A stretch of DNA of 5,901 nucleotides from Candidatus Nealsonbacteria bacterium CG11_big_fil_rev_8_21_14_0_20_37_68 (GCA_002787295.1 PCWJ01000031.1:32133-38033); one strand, 5' to 3'; shown: positions 1 through 4,942, counted from the stretch's first letter. The notes: generated from the letters alone by a model not told the origin. Numbers and translations: made by a program.

Positions 1-880
1 ATGGGCAATCCCGAGGGAAGTCGCGTCTTTTAAAGATAGCGACCCCGTAGAGACTATGTAAATCAAAAAGATAGAAAATGAGAAATTCATTTTTGTCTAA
101 AAATTGCAAAGATATTATTCTTGGTTCTTTGTTAGGAGATGGTTCGTTAAAGATTAATGACCATTATAAAAATGCTCGTTTTTCTTTTCGCCATTCCATT
201 AACCAAAAAGAATATTTTTTCTGGAAAAAGAGTGAATTAAAAGAAATTTCCGGAGAAAATTGTTTTTGGAAATCAGAGATTAAAGATGGGCTTGGCGGTC
301 AAAAATTACGATATCAAAGCTTAACAATACCAGAATTAACAGAGTTATATAATTTAACTCACAAAAAGGGGATATTTAAAATCAGCCGCAAATGGCTTAA
401 CACAATAACTCCTTTATCTTTAGCAATATGGTGGCTTGACGACGGTTCCATAATAGGGAACGGGAGAAAGGGCGTATTTTGCACCGACCATTTTCCTTAC
501 GAAGAACAAAAAATATTATCCCACTATTTAAAGAAAGTGTGGGATATAAATGTTCATATCGGTAAAATAATTAGAAAATGGGCGAACGAAGAAAAAATAT
601 ATTATCGCTTATGGATTCGTTCAAGCGAAGAGCTTAAAAAGTTTTTGCGGATTATAATGCCGCATATAAAAGTAGCAGAAATGCTACCGAAGGTCTTGAT
701 TATTTATAAAGACCGTGATTTACAACAACGCTGGATTTCTGAAGTTAGTGAATTAACAGGTTTTTCTAAAGCAATAATAGAAAAGTGCGTTGCTAAAAAG
801 AAAAATAAGTGGAAAAACTTCAGAAAATGATATAGTCCGATCCTTCGAGTAATCGAAGAAAGTAAAAAATCTACAAGATG
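1..880 (+). ncRNA. Group I intron in 16S rRNA, first of two (5' end outside window)
   Basis: Self-splicing ribozyme interrupting the 16S gene, visible from its P4 3' strand onward. The Q element (GGGCAATCCCGAGGGAAG, 3-20) matches that of bacterial group I introns such as the cyanobacterial tRNA-Leu intron. P6 pairs GGG 15-17 and GTCGC 20-24 with GCGAC 39-43 and CCC 44-46. The R element with the P7 5' strand is at 47-56 and the S element at 831-838; GACTA 52-56 pairs perfectly with TAGTC 833-837. P9 is CTTCGA-GTAA-TCGAAG (843-858), capped by a GNRA tetraloop. The last base is G880, the expected terminal guanosine; 16S sequence resumes at 881. The 5' exon would end in U793 (E. coli numbering), fitting the U required before a group I intron. 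The endonuclease gene lies between R and S, in P8 or an adjoining loop. P1-P3 are outside the window, so the subgroup cannot be assigned. Confidence 0.9.
78..830 (+). CDS. LAGLIDADG homing endonuclease encoded in intron 1
   Basis: Intron-encoded site-specific DNA endonuclease of 250 residues. It would cut intronless 16S alleles so that the intron is copied in. Two LAGLIDADG motifs are visible: LGSLLGDGS at residues 15-23 and LAIWWLDDGS at 115-124, each with its metal-binding aspartate (D21; D121/D122). The second motif, followed by a CTDHF segment, resembles the LAGLIDADG_2 (PF03161) type found in bacterial and organellar rRNA introns. Two motifs imply a monomeric, pseudo-symmetric enzyme. 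A basic tail (KKKNKWKNFRK) ends the protein. The start has no Shine-Dalgarno sequence, only an A-rich leader, and lies about 20 nt after the P7 5' strand. The stop TGA (828-830) abuts the S element, so the gene fills the space between the two halves of P7. Some RNA maturase activity is possible for this family but nothing here shows it. The frame is intact, suggesting recent selection. Confidence 0.9.
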   Translation: MRNSFLSKNCKDIILGSLLGDGSLKINDHYKNARFSFRHSINQKEYFFWKKSELKEISGENCFWKSEIKDGLGGQKLRYQSLTIPELTELYNLTHKKGIFKISRKWLNTITPLSLAIWWLDDGSIIGNGRKGVFCTDHFPYEEQKILSHYLKKVWDINVHIGKIIRKWANEEKIYYRLWIRSSEELKKFLRIIMPHIKVAEMLPKVLIIYKDRDLQQRWISEVSELTGFSKAIIEKCVAKKKNKWKNFRK

Positions 881-1150
881 ACCCTTGTAGTCCACGCTGT
901 AAACGATGGACACTAGCTATTTGAAGTGTCGACCCTTCAAGTGGCGAAGCTAACACATTAAGTGTCCCGCCTGGGAAGTACGGCGGCAACGCTAAAACTC
1001 AAAAGAATAGACGGGGACTCACACAAGCGGTGGACCATGTGGCTTAATTCGACAACAAACGAGGAACCTTACCAGGGCTTGACAAGCTAGTGAAAATCTC
1101 GAGAAATCGGGAAATACCCACAAGGACACTAGCCCAGGTGCTGCATGGTT
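881..1150 (+). rRNA. 16S rRNA, internal exon (about E. coli 794-1060)
   Basis: Small-subunit rRNA segment, recognised by conserved blocks: ACCCTTGTAGTCCACGCTGT at 881 (the 790 loop and helix 24), AAAACTCAAAAGAATAGACG near 995 (the 910-925 region), CACAAGCGGTGGACCATGTG near 1021, CGAGGAACCTTACC near 1060 and CAGGTGCTGCATGGTT ending at 1150. The sequence is divergent: GAATAGACGG replaces the nearly universal GAATTGACGG, as seen in several candidate-phyla lineages. Both borders are group I introns. The 5' part of the gene, before E. coli position 794, lies to the left of the window. Confidence 0.95.
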
Positions 1151-1943
1151 GGTGCTTTTTAAAAAGCATACGACCCACTAAGGAGTAATCTTTAGTGAAA
1201 AACCAGCTCATAACGGTGAAACCCTAATCCTTTTATGATAGAATAAAAGAATGGGCAATACCGTGGGAAGTACGAGTACTAATTTTTGTAACTTTTTCTC
1301 GGACGAGAAGGATGCTTACATCCTTGGTCTTTGGTGCGCTGATAGTTATTGGTGGTCAAGTTCAATTGGATTAAGCAATACAGACCCTAATTTAATTGAG
1401 AAGTTCAGAGAATTTTTGAAGAGATTTTTTCCAGAAAATAGGATAAAGTTTAATCGGAATCATTTGTTCGTAAATAGCAGGCCATTATTAAGAGAATTTG
1501 CTTCTGCTAAGAATAGCTTAGATAATTTGAAAGATACTAAAATTATCCGTGCCTATTTTGCCGGACGTTTTGATGGAGATGGTTCGATTGATAAAAATTT
1601 AAGAAACGATTGCCGGATTGTTTACGGAAGAAAGAATGAGGCCGAAAAAGATAAAGAACTTCTTAAGAGAATTGACATCAGTAACGTAAGAGTGTATTAC
1701 TACAAAACTGCGAAAACATTTTGTCTTTATATTTCTCGTTATGAAGCAAAGAAATTTTTAGAAAGTATTTCACTCTATTCAGTGAAGTTGCAAAAATTAG
1801 TACTCGTACCCCGTAGAGACTTAGTTTTCCACTAGGGTTAGGAAAACTTAATGATAGTTTTTAATCTATCATTAGACGCTGGTCTCAAAACTAAATTTGG
1901 GAAATGGTATAGTCCATACCTTTAGTAATAAAGGAAGAATATG
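1151..1943 (+). ncRNA. Complete group I intron in 16S rRNA (IA-like), second of two
   Basis: A full ribozyme can be folded by eye. P1: exon GGTT plus intron G1151 pairs with CGACC 1171-1175, placing a U-G wobble at the 5' splice site (U1150-G1172). P2: 1176-1184 with 1189-1197, GTAA tetraloop. P3: ACCAGC 1202-1207 with GCTGGT 1878-1883. P4: ACGGT 1213-1217 with ACCGT 1260-1264. P5: CTTTTAT 1230-1236 with ATAAAAG 1243-1249. P6: from GGGAAGTACGAGTACT near 1265 to AGTACTCGTACCCC ending at 1812, with the endonuclease gene inside. P7: GACT 1818-1821 with AGTC 1911-1914. Two extra hairpins between P7 and P3 (1824-1847 and 1849-1874) resemble the P7.1/P7.2 of subgroup IA. P9 is CCTTTA-GTAA-TAAAGG (1919-1934). 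The intron ends with G1943. Insertion is between the equivalents of U1060 and G1061. Confidence 0.93.
1251..1835 (+). CDS. LAGLIDADG homing endonuclease encoded in P6 of intron 2
   Basis: A 194-residue endonuclease expected to spread intron 2. The two motifs are ILGLWCADS at residues 24-32 (catalytic D31) and FAGRFDGDGS at 103-112 (catalytic aspartate in the second GDG). The pattern is that of the LAGLIDADG_3 type (PF14528), a different family from the enzyme in intron 1. At 194 residues it is compact for a two-motif enzyme. The ATG at 1251 lies in the loop-closing side of P5, next to the P4 3' strand; only GTG 1263 is an alternative in-frame start before motif 1, so translation must begin in the ribozyme core. 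The last residues (PRRDLVFH) are encoded by the R element and P7 5' strand, and the stop TAG (1833-1835) is in the loop of the P7.1-like hairpin. No Shine-Dalgarno sequence is seen; a start in structured RNA may make translation and splicing compete (inference). Confidence 0.88.
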   Translation: MGNTVGSTSTNFCNFFSDEKDAYILGLWCADSYWWSSSIGLSNTDPNLIEKFREFLKRFFPENRIKFNRNHLFVNSRPLLREFASAKNSLDNLKDTKIIRAYFAGRFDGDGSIDKNLRNDCRIVYGRKNEAEKDKELLKRIDISNVRVYYYKTAKTFCLYISRYEAKKFLESISLYSVKLQKLVLVPRRDLVFH

Positions 1944-2402
1944 GTCGTCAGCATGTGTTTTGAAATGCACGCTTAAATGCGGTAACATGCGCAACCCTTA
2001 CCCTATGTTTAATTTGTCATAGGGAACTGCCCGGGATGACTGGGAGGAAGGTGAGGATGACGCCAAATCAGCACGGCCCTTTGATGCCCTGGGCTGCACA
2101 CGTGGTACAATGGGACCGACAACGGGTTTTGCAAGCGGGTAACCGTAAGCTAATCCCTTAAACGGTCTCCCAGTTCGGATTGAGGTCTGAAACTTGACCT
2201 CATGAAGCCGGAATCGCTAGTAATCGCCAATCAGCTATGTGGCGATGAATACGTCCCTGAGTCTTGTACTCACCGCCCGTCACATTAGGGGAGCCGGCAG
2301 TAGCCAAAGTTCCTTGTAAAAGGACCTAAGCTAAGGTCGGTAACAAGAATGAAGTCGTAACAAGGCATGGGTAGCGGAAGCTGTCCATGGATCATACAAT
2401 TT
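1944..2402 (+). rRNA. 16S rRNA, 3' exon (about E. coli 1061-1542)
   Basis: Continues the 16S gene after intron 2: GTCGTCAGCATGTGTT at 1944, GCGCAACCCTTACCC near 1989, GGAAGGTGAGGATGACGCC near 2043, GGGCTGCACACGTGGTACAA near 2091, GCCGGAATCGCTAGTAATCG near 2207, CACCGCCCGTCAC near 2271 and GAAGTCGTAACAAGG at 2351, which holds the decoding adenosines. Helix 45 pairs 2367-2375 with 2380-2388 over the GGAA loop (2376-2379) that KsgA methylates in other bacteria; two wobble pairs in the stem suggest a constrained, working rRNA. GGATCA (2389-2394) is the normal approach to the 3' end, but it is followed by TACAATTT instead of CCTCCTTA. The end at 2402 is set by homologous length and is uncertain by several bases. 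Confidence 0.93.
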
Positions 2403-2529
2403 AATTTTTTAGTGTCGATCAGAATTGGTTTGTGAGAATTCTCAAACTAATTCTGGAGTGTTGATCTCAGAACTCTAAATCGAGATTTTCGGGACAACTC
2501 TAAGAAACTGATTAAAAATTTGGAAACTG
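2403..2529 (+). other. 16S 3' trailer with long stem-loop
   Basis: Non-coding spacer between 16S and its terminator. The main structure is a stem-loop at 2420-2455: twelve pairs (2420-2431 with 2444-2455, one G-U), a 2-nt bulge, three more pairs and an AATT loop. No U-run follows it, so it is not a terminator. It may be a processing signal for precursor 16S (inference). The usual trailer-leader pairing cannot be tested because the leader is outside the window. No tRNA or boxA is recognised here. Confidence 0.55.
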
Positions 2530-2558
2530 AAAAAGCATGGCCTTGACATGCTTTTTTT
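2530..2558 (+). terminator. Intrinsic terminator of the 16S transcript
   Basis: A perfect 10-bp stem, AAAAAGCATG (2530-2539) with CATGCTTTTT (2547-2556), loop GCCTTGA, and a run of seven T (2552-2558). It is well placed to end 16S transcription before any 23S gene, supporting a stand-alone 16S unit. The stem has only four G-C pairs, but the shape and T-run are convincing. Confidence 0.85.
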
Positions 2559-2571
2559 AGTTTGTTTAAAT
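2543..2571 (+). promoter_or_regulatory. Candidate sigma-70-type promoter for plsY
   Basis: A perfect -35 TTGACA (2543-2548) and a 17-bp spacer lead to TTAAAT (2566-2571), a 4 of 6 match to the -10 consensus. The expected start is near 2578, about 33 nt before the plsY ATG. The -35 lies in the loop and descending arm of the 16S terminator, so terminator and promoter share bases. The -10 is weak, and no transcription data are available. Confidence 0.6.
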
Positions 2572-2599
2572 AGAGAAAAAGGCTCTTTTAGAAAATAAT

Positions 2600-2606
2600 A
2601 AGGAGG
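2600..2606 (+). promoter_or_regulatory. Shine-Dalgarno sequence of plsY
   Basis: AAGGAGG ends 4 nt before the ATG at 2611. It is the only strong Shine-Dalgarno sequence in the window. It stands out because the local 16S 3' end lacks the complementary CCTCC. Confidence 0.6.
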
Positions 2607-2610
2607 AAAA

Positions 2611-3237
2611 ATGGAAGAGATAGGATGGTTTATATTGATTCTTCTTTTTTCTTATTTTTGCGGTTCTTTTTCGATCGGTTTCTTGATTGCTGAAAAAAAA
2701 GGGATAGATATCCAAAAAGTAGGAAGTAAAGCAACCGGAGCTACTAATGTTTCTCGGGCATTGGGTTTCAAATGGGGATTTTTAACTTTTGTTTTAGACA
2801 TAATTAAAGGAGGATTGCCCGTCTTTTTTGCAACCTTAGTTTTAGATGCTAACTGGATGATTTTTTGCGCAGCAATTTTAACCATTTTAGGTCATATTTT
2901 CCCTTATCAGCTCAGTTTTAAGGGAGGGAAAGGAGTATCTTGTCTGATTGGAATTTTATTAGTTTTGAATCTTAAGGTGACGTTATTTTGGGGGTTAACT
3001 TGGTTTTTGATTTTCTTGATTTTACTGTTTGTCATTCGAGCATCAAAAGCATCCTTTTCAGAAAAAATGGCAGCCAATAATTTGTTAACTATTTGGTATC
3101 TCCCGGTTTTTTTCTGGTTTGGCTTTCATTCTTTAGATTGGGTTTTGTTTTCAGTAATCTTAATTGGGATTATCTATTTTGCTCACCGAGAAAATATTAA
3201 AAGAATAATAAAAACAAGAGTCAGGAGAATATCCTGA
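2611..3237 (+). CDS. plsY: Acyl-phosphate:glycerol-3-phosphate acyltransferase PlsY
   Basis: Membrane enzyme that moves an acyl group from acyl-phosphate to sn-glycerol-3-phosphate, giving lysophosphatidic acid, the first acylation of bacterial phospholipid synthesis. The 208 residues fit the family length (about 190-220). Motifs appear in order: a first helix with CGSFSIGFLIA, then VGSKATGATNVSR (about 37-49; usual form GSGNIGATN), LDIIKGGLPV (about 62-71), GHIFPYQLSFKGGKGV (about 94-109, the glycine-rich phosphate-binding loop) and a C-terminal HRENIKRI. At least five hydrophobic segments alternate with these loops. The ATG is fixed by the strong Shine-Dalgarno sequence. It appears to be a single-gene unit, with a promoter at 2543-2571 and a terminator overlapping its stop. 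Its acyl-phosphate supplier (PlsX) is not in the window; many CPR genomes lack fatty acid synthesis, so the donor may come from scavenged lipid (inference). Confidence 0.93.
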   Translation: MEEIGWFILILLFSYFCGSFSIGFLIAEKKGIDIQKVGSKATGATNVSRALGFKWGFLTFVLDIIKGGLPVFFATLVLDANWMIFCAAILTILGHIFPYQLSFKGGKGVSCLIGILLVLNLKVTLFWGLTWFLIFLILLFVIRASKASFSEKMAANNLLTIWYLPVFFWFGFHSLDWVLFSVILIGIIYFAHRENIKRIIKTRVRRIS

Positions 3238-3242
3238 CTCTT
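3216..3242 (+). terminator. Intrinsic terminator overlapping the plsY stop codon
   Basis: An 11-bp perfect stem, AAGAGTCAGGA (3216-3226) with TCCTGACTCTT (3232-3242), loop GAATA. The plsY stop TGA (3235-3237) is inside the descending arm, so the final codons (RVRRIS) also encode the hairpin. The downstream T-run is short and broken (TCTTTAACTT, then a T-rich stretch to about 3261), so termination may be partial. Confidence 0.65.
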
Positions 3243-3265
3243 TAACTTGATTTTCGATTTTTAAA

Positions 3266-3775
3266 ATGTTAAAAAATAAGAACATGTCTATTCCTCAAAA
3301 AGTAATTAAATTTCTTGCAAAGCGCGAGGCAAAGTATGAACCGATTAAACACCGGACAGTTTATACTGCTTATGATAAAGCAGCTACTTTGCGGGTTCCG
3401 CAAAAAATTGTGGGAAAAACATTGGTGGTGAAGCTGGGTAAAAACTTGGCTTTAGTTTTAATTCCGGCAAATAAAAATTTGGACAAAGACAAACTGAAAA
3501 AAACCGCCCACCCACTTTGTGGGTACCCGAAAAAAGTAGATTTTGTTTCTGAAAGGATAATTAAAAATAAATTAAAAGGAGTAAAAGTTGGTGCAGTGCC
3601 TCCTTTTGGCAGTTTGTGGAAAATTACCACCTTTGCGGATAGGGGATTAATAAAAAATAAGAAAATTATTGTAAGCGGAGGAGATTATAATTGGTCAATA
3701 AAAATTAGCTCAAATAATTTAAAAAAAATAGTGCCAGATTTAGTTTTTGGAAATTTTGGTAAGGCAAAAAAATGA
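3266..3775 (+). CDS. YbaK/ProX-type aminoacyl-tRNA deacylase
   Basis: Predicted editing protein that hydrolyses wrongly charged aminoacyl-tRNA (YbaK acts on Cys-tRNA-Pro, ProX on Ala-tRNA-Pro); the actual substrate is unknown here. The 169 residues match a single YbaK domain (PF04073). Visible family features are an N-terminal helix followed by YEPIKHRTVYTAYDKAATL (about 24-42), VPQKIVGKTLVVK (44-56) with the likely catalytic lysine K51, LVLIPANKNLDKDKLKK (63-79), and the glycine-rich GVKVGAVPPFG (105-115). A segment around residues 80-90 (TAHPLCGYPKK) is unusual and is encoded over a small perfect hairpin (3510-3524). The start could be 3266 or the second ATG at 3284; neither has a Shine-Dalgarno sequence, and homology begins only after residue 7. 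It overlaps the next gene by 4 bp, so the two are probably co-transcribed. Confidence 0.85.
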   Translation: MLKNKNMSIPQKVIKFLAKREAKYEPIKHRTVYTAYDKAATLRVPQKIVGKTLVVKLGKNLALVLIPANKNLDKDKLKKTAHPLCGYPKKVDFVSERIIKNKLKGVKVGAVPPFGSLWKITTFADRGLIKNKKIIVSGGDYNWSIKISSNNLKKIVPDLVFGNFGKAKK

Positions 3776-4386
3776 AAACGGATTTATACAATCAAAAATA
3801 CACAAGTTATATAGACAAGAGAGGGATTTTTTTAAGATACTCACTGGAGCTGAAAGCTGTTTTAAAATGTTTAAATCCCCAAGCCACAGATAAAATTCTA
3901 GAAATTGGCTGTGATAAGGGAAGATTGGTAAAGGAAATTAAAAAATACAGTAAAAATGTGATAGGAATTGATATAAACCGAGAAGCGGTTAAAATGGCGG
4001 TAACTTCTAATATAGTCGAAATGGATGGAACCGATACGAATTTCCCCCCAAATTCCTTTGATAAAATTTATTCTTGCCATACGATTGAACATATTTCTAA
4101 TTTGAATAAATTTTTTAAAGAAATAGACAGAATTTTAAAACCGGGAGGAATAGTAGTAATATCCTATCCAATAGAAATATTTAGAGGAAGTAACGCTTTA
4201 TTTGATGCATTTTTTGTTTATCAAAATTTATTAGCGGCAAGAGAACTTCATCTTCACAGATTAAATCCAGGTAAAATAAAAAAATTAATTGTTTCCATCA
4301 ATTTGGATTATTTAAAAAGTGAAATTCACTTTCGTCCCTTTCCATCTTATTATACTGTTTTGAGGAAGAAAATTTATGCAATATAA
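3772..4386 (+). CDS. Class I SAM-dependent methyltransferase, substrate unknown
   Basis: A 204-residue protein with the Rossmann-fold methyltransferase motifs (Methyltransf_11-like, PF08241). Motif I is LEIGCDKG (43-50) for binding S-adenosylmethionine. The acidic end of strand 2 is GIDIN (D67), which contacts the ribose. FPPNSFDKIYSCHTIEHI (91-108) is the motif IV region, and LKPGGIVVISYP (122-133) the following strand. The C-terminal third (HLHRLNPGKIKKLI onward) is typical of small-molecule or lipid-type methyltransferases, but no substrate can be named. Its ATG overlaps the stop of the deacylase gene (ATGA, 3772-3775), which implies translational coupling; a weak AAGG lies 7 nt upstream. 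The pairing with a tRNA-editing protein might hint at a translation-related role, but that is speculation. The stop at 4384-4386 overlaps a possible promoter for tRNA-Ile. Confidence 0.85.
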   Translation: MKTDLYNQKYTSYIDKRGIFLRYSLELKAVLKCLNPQATDKILEIGCDKGRLVKEIKKYSKNVIGIDINREAVKMAVTSNIVEMDGTDTNFPPNSFDKIYSCHTIEHISNLNKFFKEIDRILKPGGIVVISYPIEIFRGSNALFDAFFVYQNLLAARELHLHRLNPGKIKKLIVSINLDYLKSEIHFRPFPSYYTVLRKKIYAI

Positions 4387-4387
4387 C
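4360..4387 (+). promoter_or_regulatory. Possible promoter upstream of tRNA-Ile
   Basis: TTGAGG (4360-4365) and TATAAC (4382-4387) are separated by 16 bp, matching the sigma-70 consensus at 4 of 6 and 5 of 6 positions. The expected start is near 4394, about 50 nt before the tRNA. It overlaps the end of the methyltransferase gene. In AT-rich DNA such a match can arise by chance. Confidence 0.35.
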
Positions 4388-4404
4388 CGGTCGGTAGAAC
4401 CCCT

Positions 4405-4419
4405 CTGCCGGCAGGCAGG
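4405..4419 (+). repeat. GC-rich palindrome CTGCCGGCAG with partial repeat
   Basis: A perfect 10-bp palindrome (4405-4414) followed by GCAGG, standing out in an AT-rich spacer between the methyltransferase gene and tRNA-Ile. GC-rich short palindromes of this kind are scattered in some CPR genomes (recollection, not checked). If transcribed, it would form a small hairpin in the tRNA leader. Confidence 0.45.
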
Positions 4420-4445
4420 CGTTGCTTTGACTTTACGCTAAATTT

Positions 4446-4517
4446 GGGCGTGTGGCTCAGTGGTAGAGCGCATTCCTGATAAGAATGAGGTCGAAGGTTC
4501 GATCCCTTCCACGCCCA
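4446..4517 (+). tRNA. tRNA-Ile (anticodon GAT), CCA not encoded
   Basis: A complete cloverleaf: acceptor GGGCGTG with CACGCCC, D-stem GCTC/GAGC with loop AGTGGTA, anticodon stem CATTC/GAATG with loop CTGATAA (anticodon GAT, U33 and A37 present), 5-nt variable loop AGGTC, T-stem GAAGG/CCTTC with loop TTCGATC, and discriminator A4517. The bases after it are TTA, so CCA must be added by the CCA-adding enzyme. In most bacteria this tRNA sits in the 16S-23S spacer together with tRNA-Ala(TGC); here it is about 2 kb from 16S, with three protein genes between. Confidence 0.96.
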
Positions 4518-4570
4518 TTATTGAAATTTATATAAAAAGGTCGAAAATTTAATTTTAAAATCTAAATTTT

Positions 4571-4792
4571 ATGGACGAAAATAAAGAAAGAAAATCTTTT
4601 AACTACATCGGGACAGGTTTGGGTTCAAAAAAAGAAATAAGAAATTTAGGAATTTTTACTATTATCATTTCTGTTGTTGCGACGGTAGCTTTTGCTATTA
4701 TCAAACTGCCTACTTACTGGCTATGGACCGGGATAGTAGTAGGACTTGTCTTAATTATTGCATCTTATCTTCTCCCTGGAAAAAGAGAGTAA
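4571..4792 (+). CDS. Small membrane protein, two predicted helices
   Basis: A 73-residue protein of unknown function. A charged N-terminal region (about 1-25, MDENKERKSFNYIGTGLG) is followed by two hydrophobic segments, about residues 27-45 (GIFTIIISVVATVAFAIIK) and 50-68 (YWLWTGIVVGLVLIIASYL), and a short charged tail PGKRE. This suggests a helical hairpin with both ends on the same side, probably cytoplasmic. No catalytic motif is seen. There is no Shine-Dalgarno sequence before the ATG and no clear promoter; it lies 53 nt after tRNA-Ile on the same strand and may be read from the same transcript. I do not recognise the family, though the hydrophobic pattern and codon use make it a credible gene. 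Confidence 0.65.
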   Translation: MDENKERKSFNYIGTGLGSKKEIRNLGIFTIIISVVATVAFAIIKLPTYWLWTGIVVGLVLIIASYLLPGKRE

Positions 4793-4846
4793 TTATTTTA
4801 GGAAGAAGGGGGAGCCGAGAGAGCGAGGCAACTGAGGCGACCAAGG
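4793..4846. other. GC-rich, purine-rich spacer before the tRNA-like repeats
   Basis: Composition changes abruptly here, from the AT-rich end of the small membrane protein gene to a G-rich stretch (GGAAGAAGGGGGAGCC, then GAGAGAGCGAGGCAACTGAGG). No gene, terminator or promoter is seen. It marks the left border of the degenerate tRNA region. Confidence 0.4.
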
Positions 4847-4885
4847 GGGCCCGTGGTTTAGTTGGCTAGACTACAACCCTCCCAC
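4847..4885 (+). pseudogene. tRNA-like 5' half, copy A
   Basis: Begins GGGCCCGTGGTTTAG, sharing 13 of the first 15 bases with the intact tRNA-Ala at 5064. A D-arm can be drawn (GTTT with AGAC, loop AGTTGGCT). After that, similarity is lost: the following ACAACCCTCCCACC has no pairing partner for an anticodon stem, and there is no T-arm. It could derive from tRNA-Ala or from another tRNA with a similar acceptor. The C-rich stretch to 4923 contains nothing else recognised. Confidence 0.5.
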
Positions 4886-4923
4886 CGCATCCTCCCACCC
4901 CACCCCTCTGCGAGGCGCGGGAT

Positions 4924-4942
4924 GGGCCCCTCGCCTCATTTG
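4924..4942 (+). pseudogene. tRNA-Ala-derived fragment, copy B
   Basis: GGGCCC (4924-4929) is followed after two bases by CGCCTCATTTG (4932-4942), identical to the anticodon-arm segment of tRNA-Ala at 5087-5097. The D-arm is missing between them. The bases after it (TTCCGATT) resemble those after copy C (CCCCGATT), so spacer and fragment seem to be duplicated together. Confidence 0.5.

Noticed and set aside
704..989. Minus-strand frames across the intron 1 and 16S border
   Set aside because: They are shadows of the endonuclease and of rRNA; rRNA is not expected to be coding and no domain is visible.
3247..3275. Promoter TTGATT / TAAAAA before the deacylase gene
   Set aside because: The -10 matches only 4 of 6 in very AT-rich sequence and overlaps the first ATG; it would make sense only with the second start at 3284.
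4847..4930. Copy A together with the next GGGCCC as one complete tRNA
   Set aside because: The acceptor could pair with TGGGCCC, but no anticodon stem, TTC-loop or T-stem can be found between.
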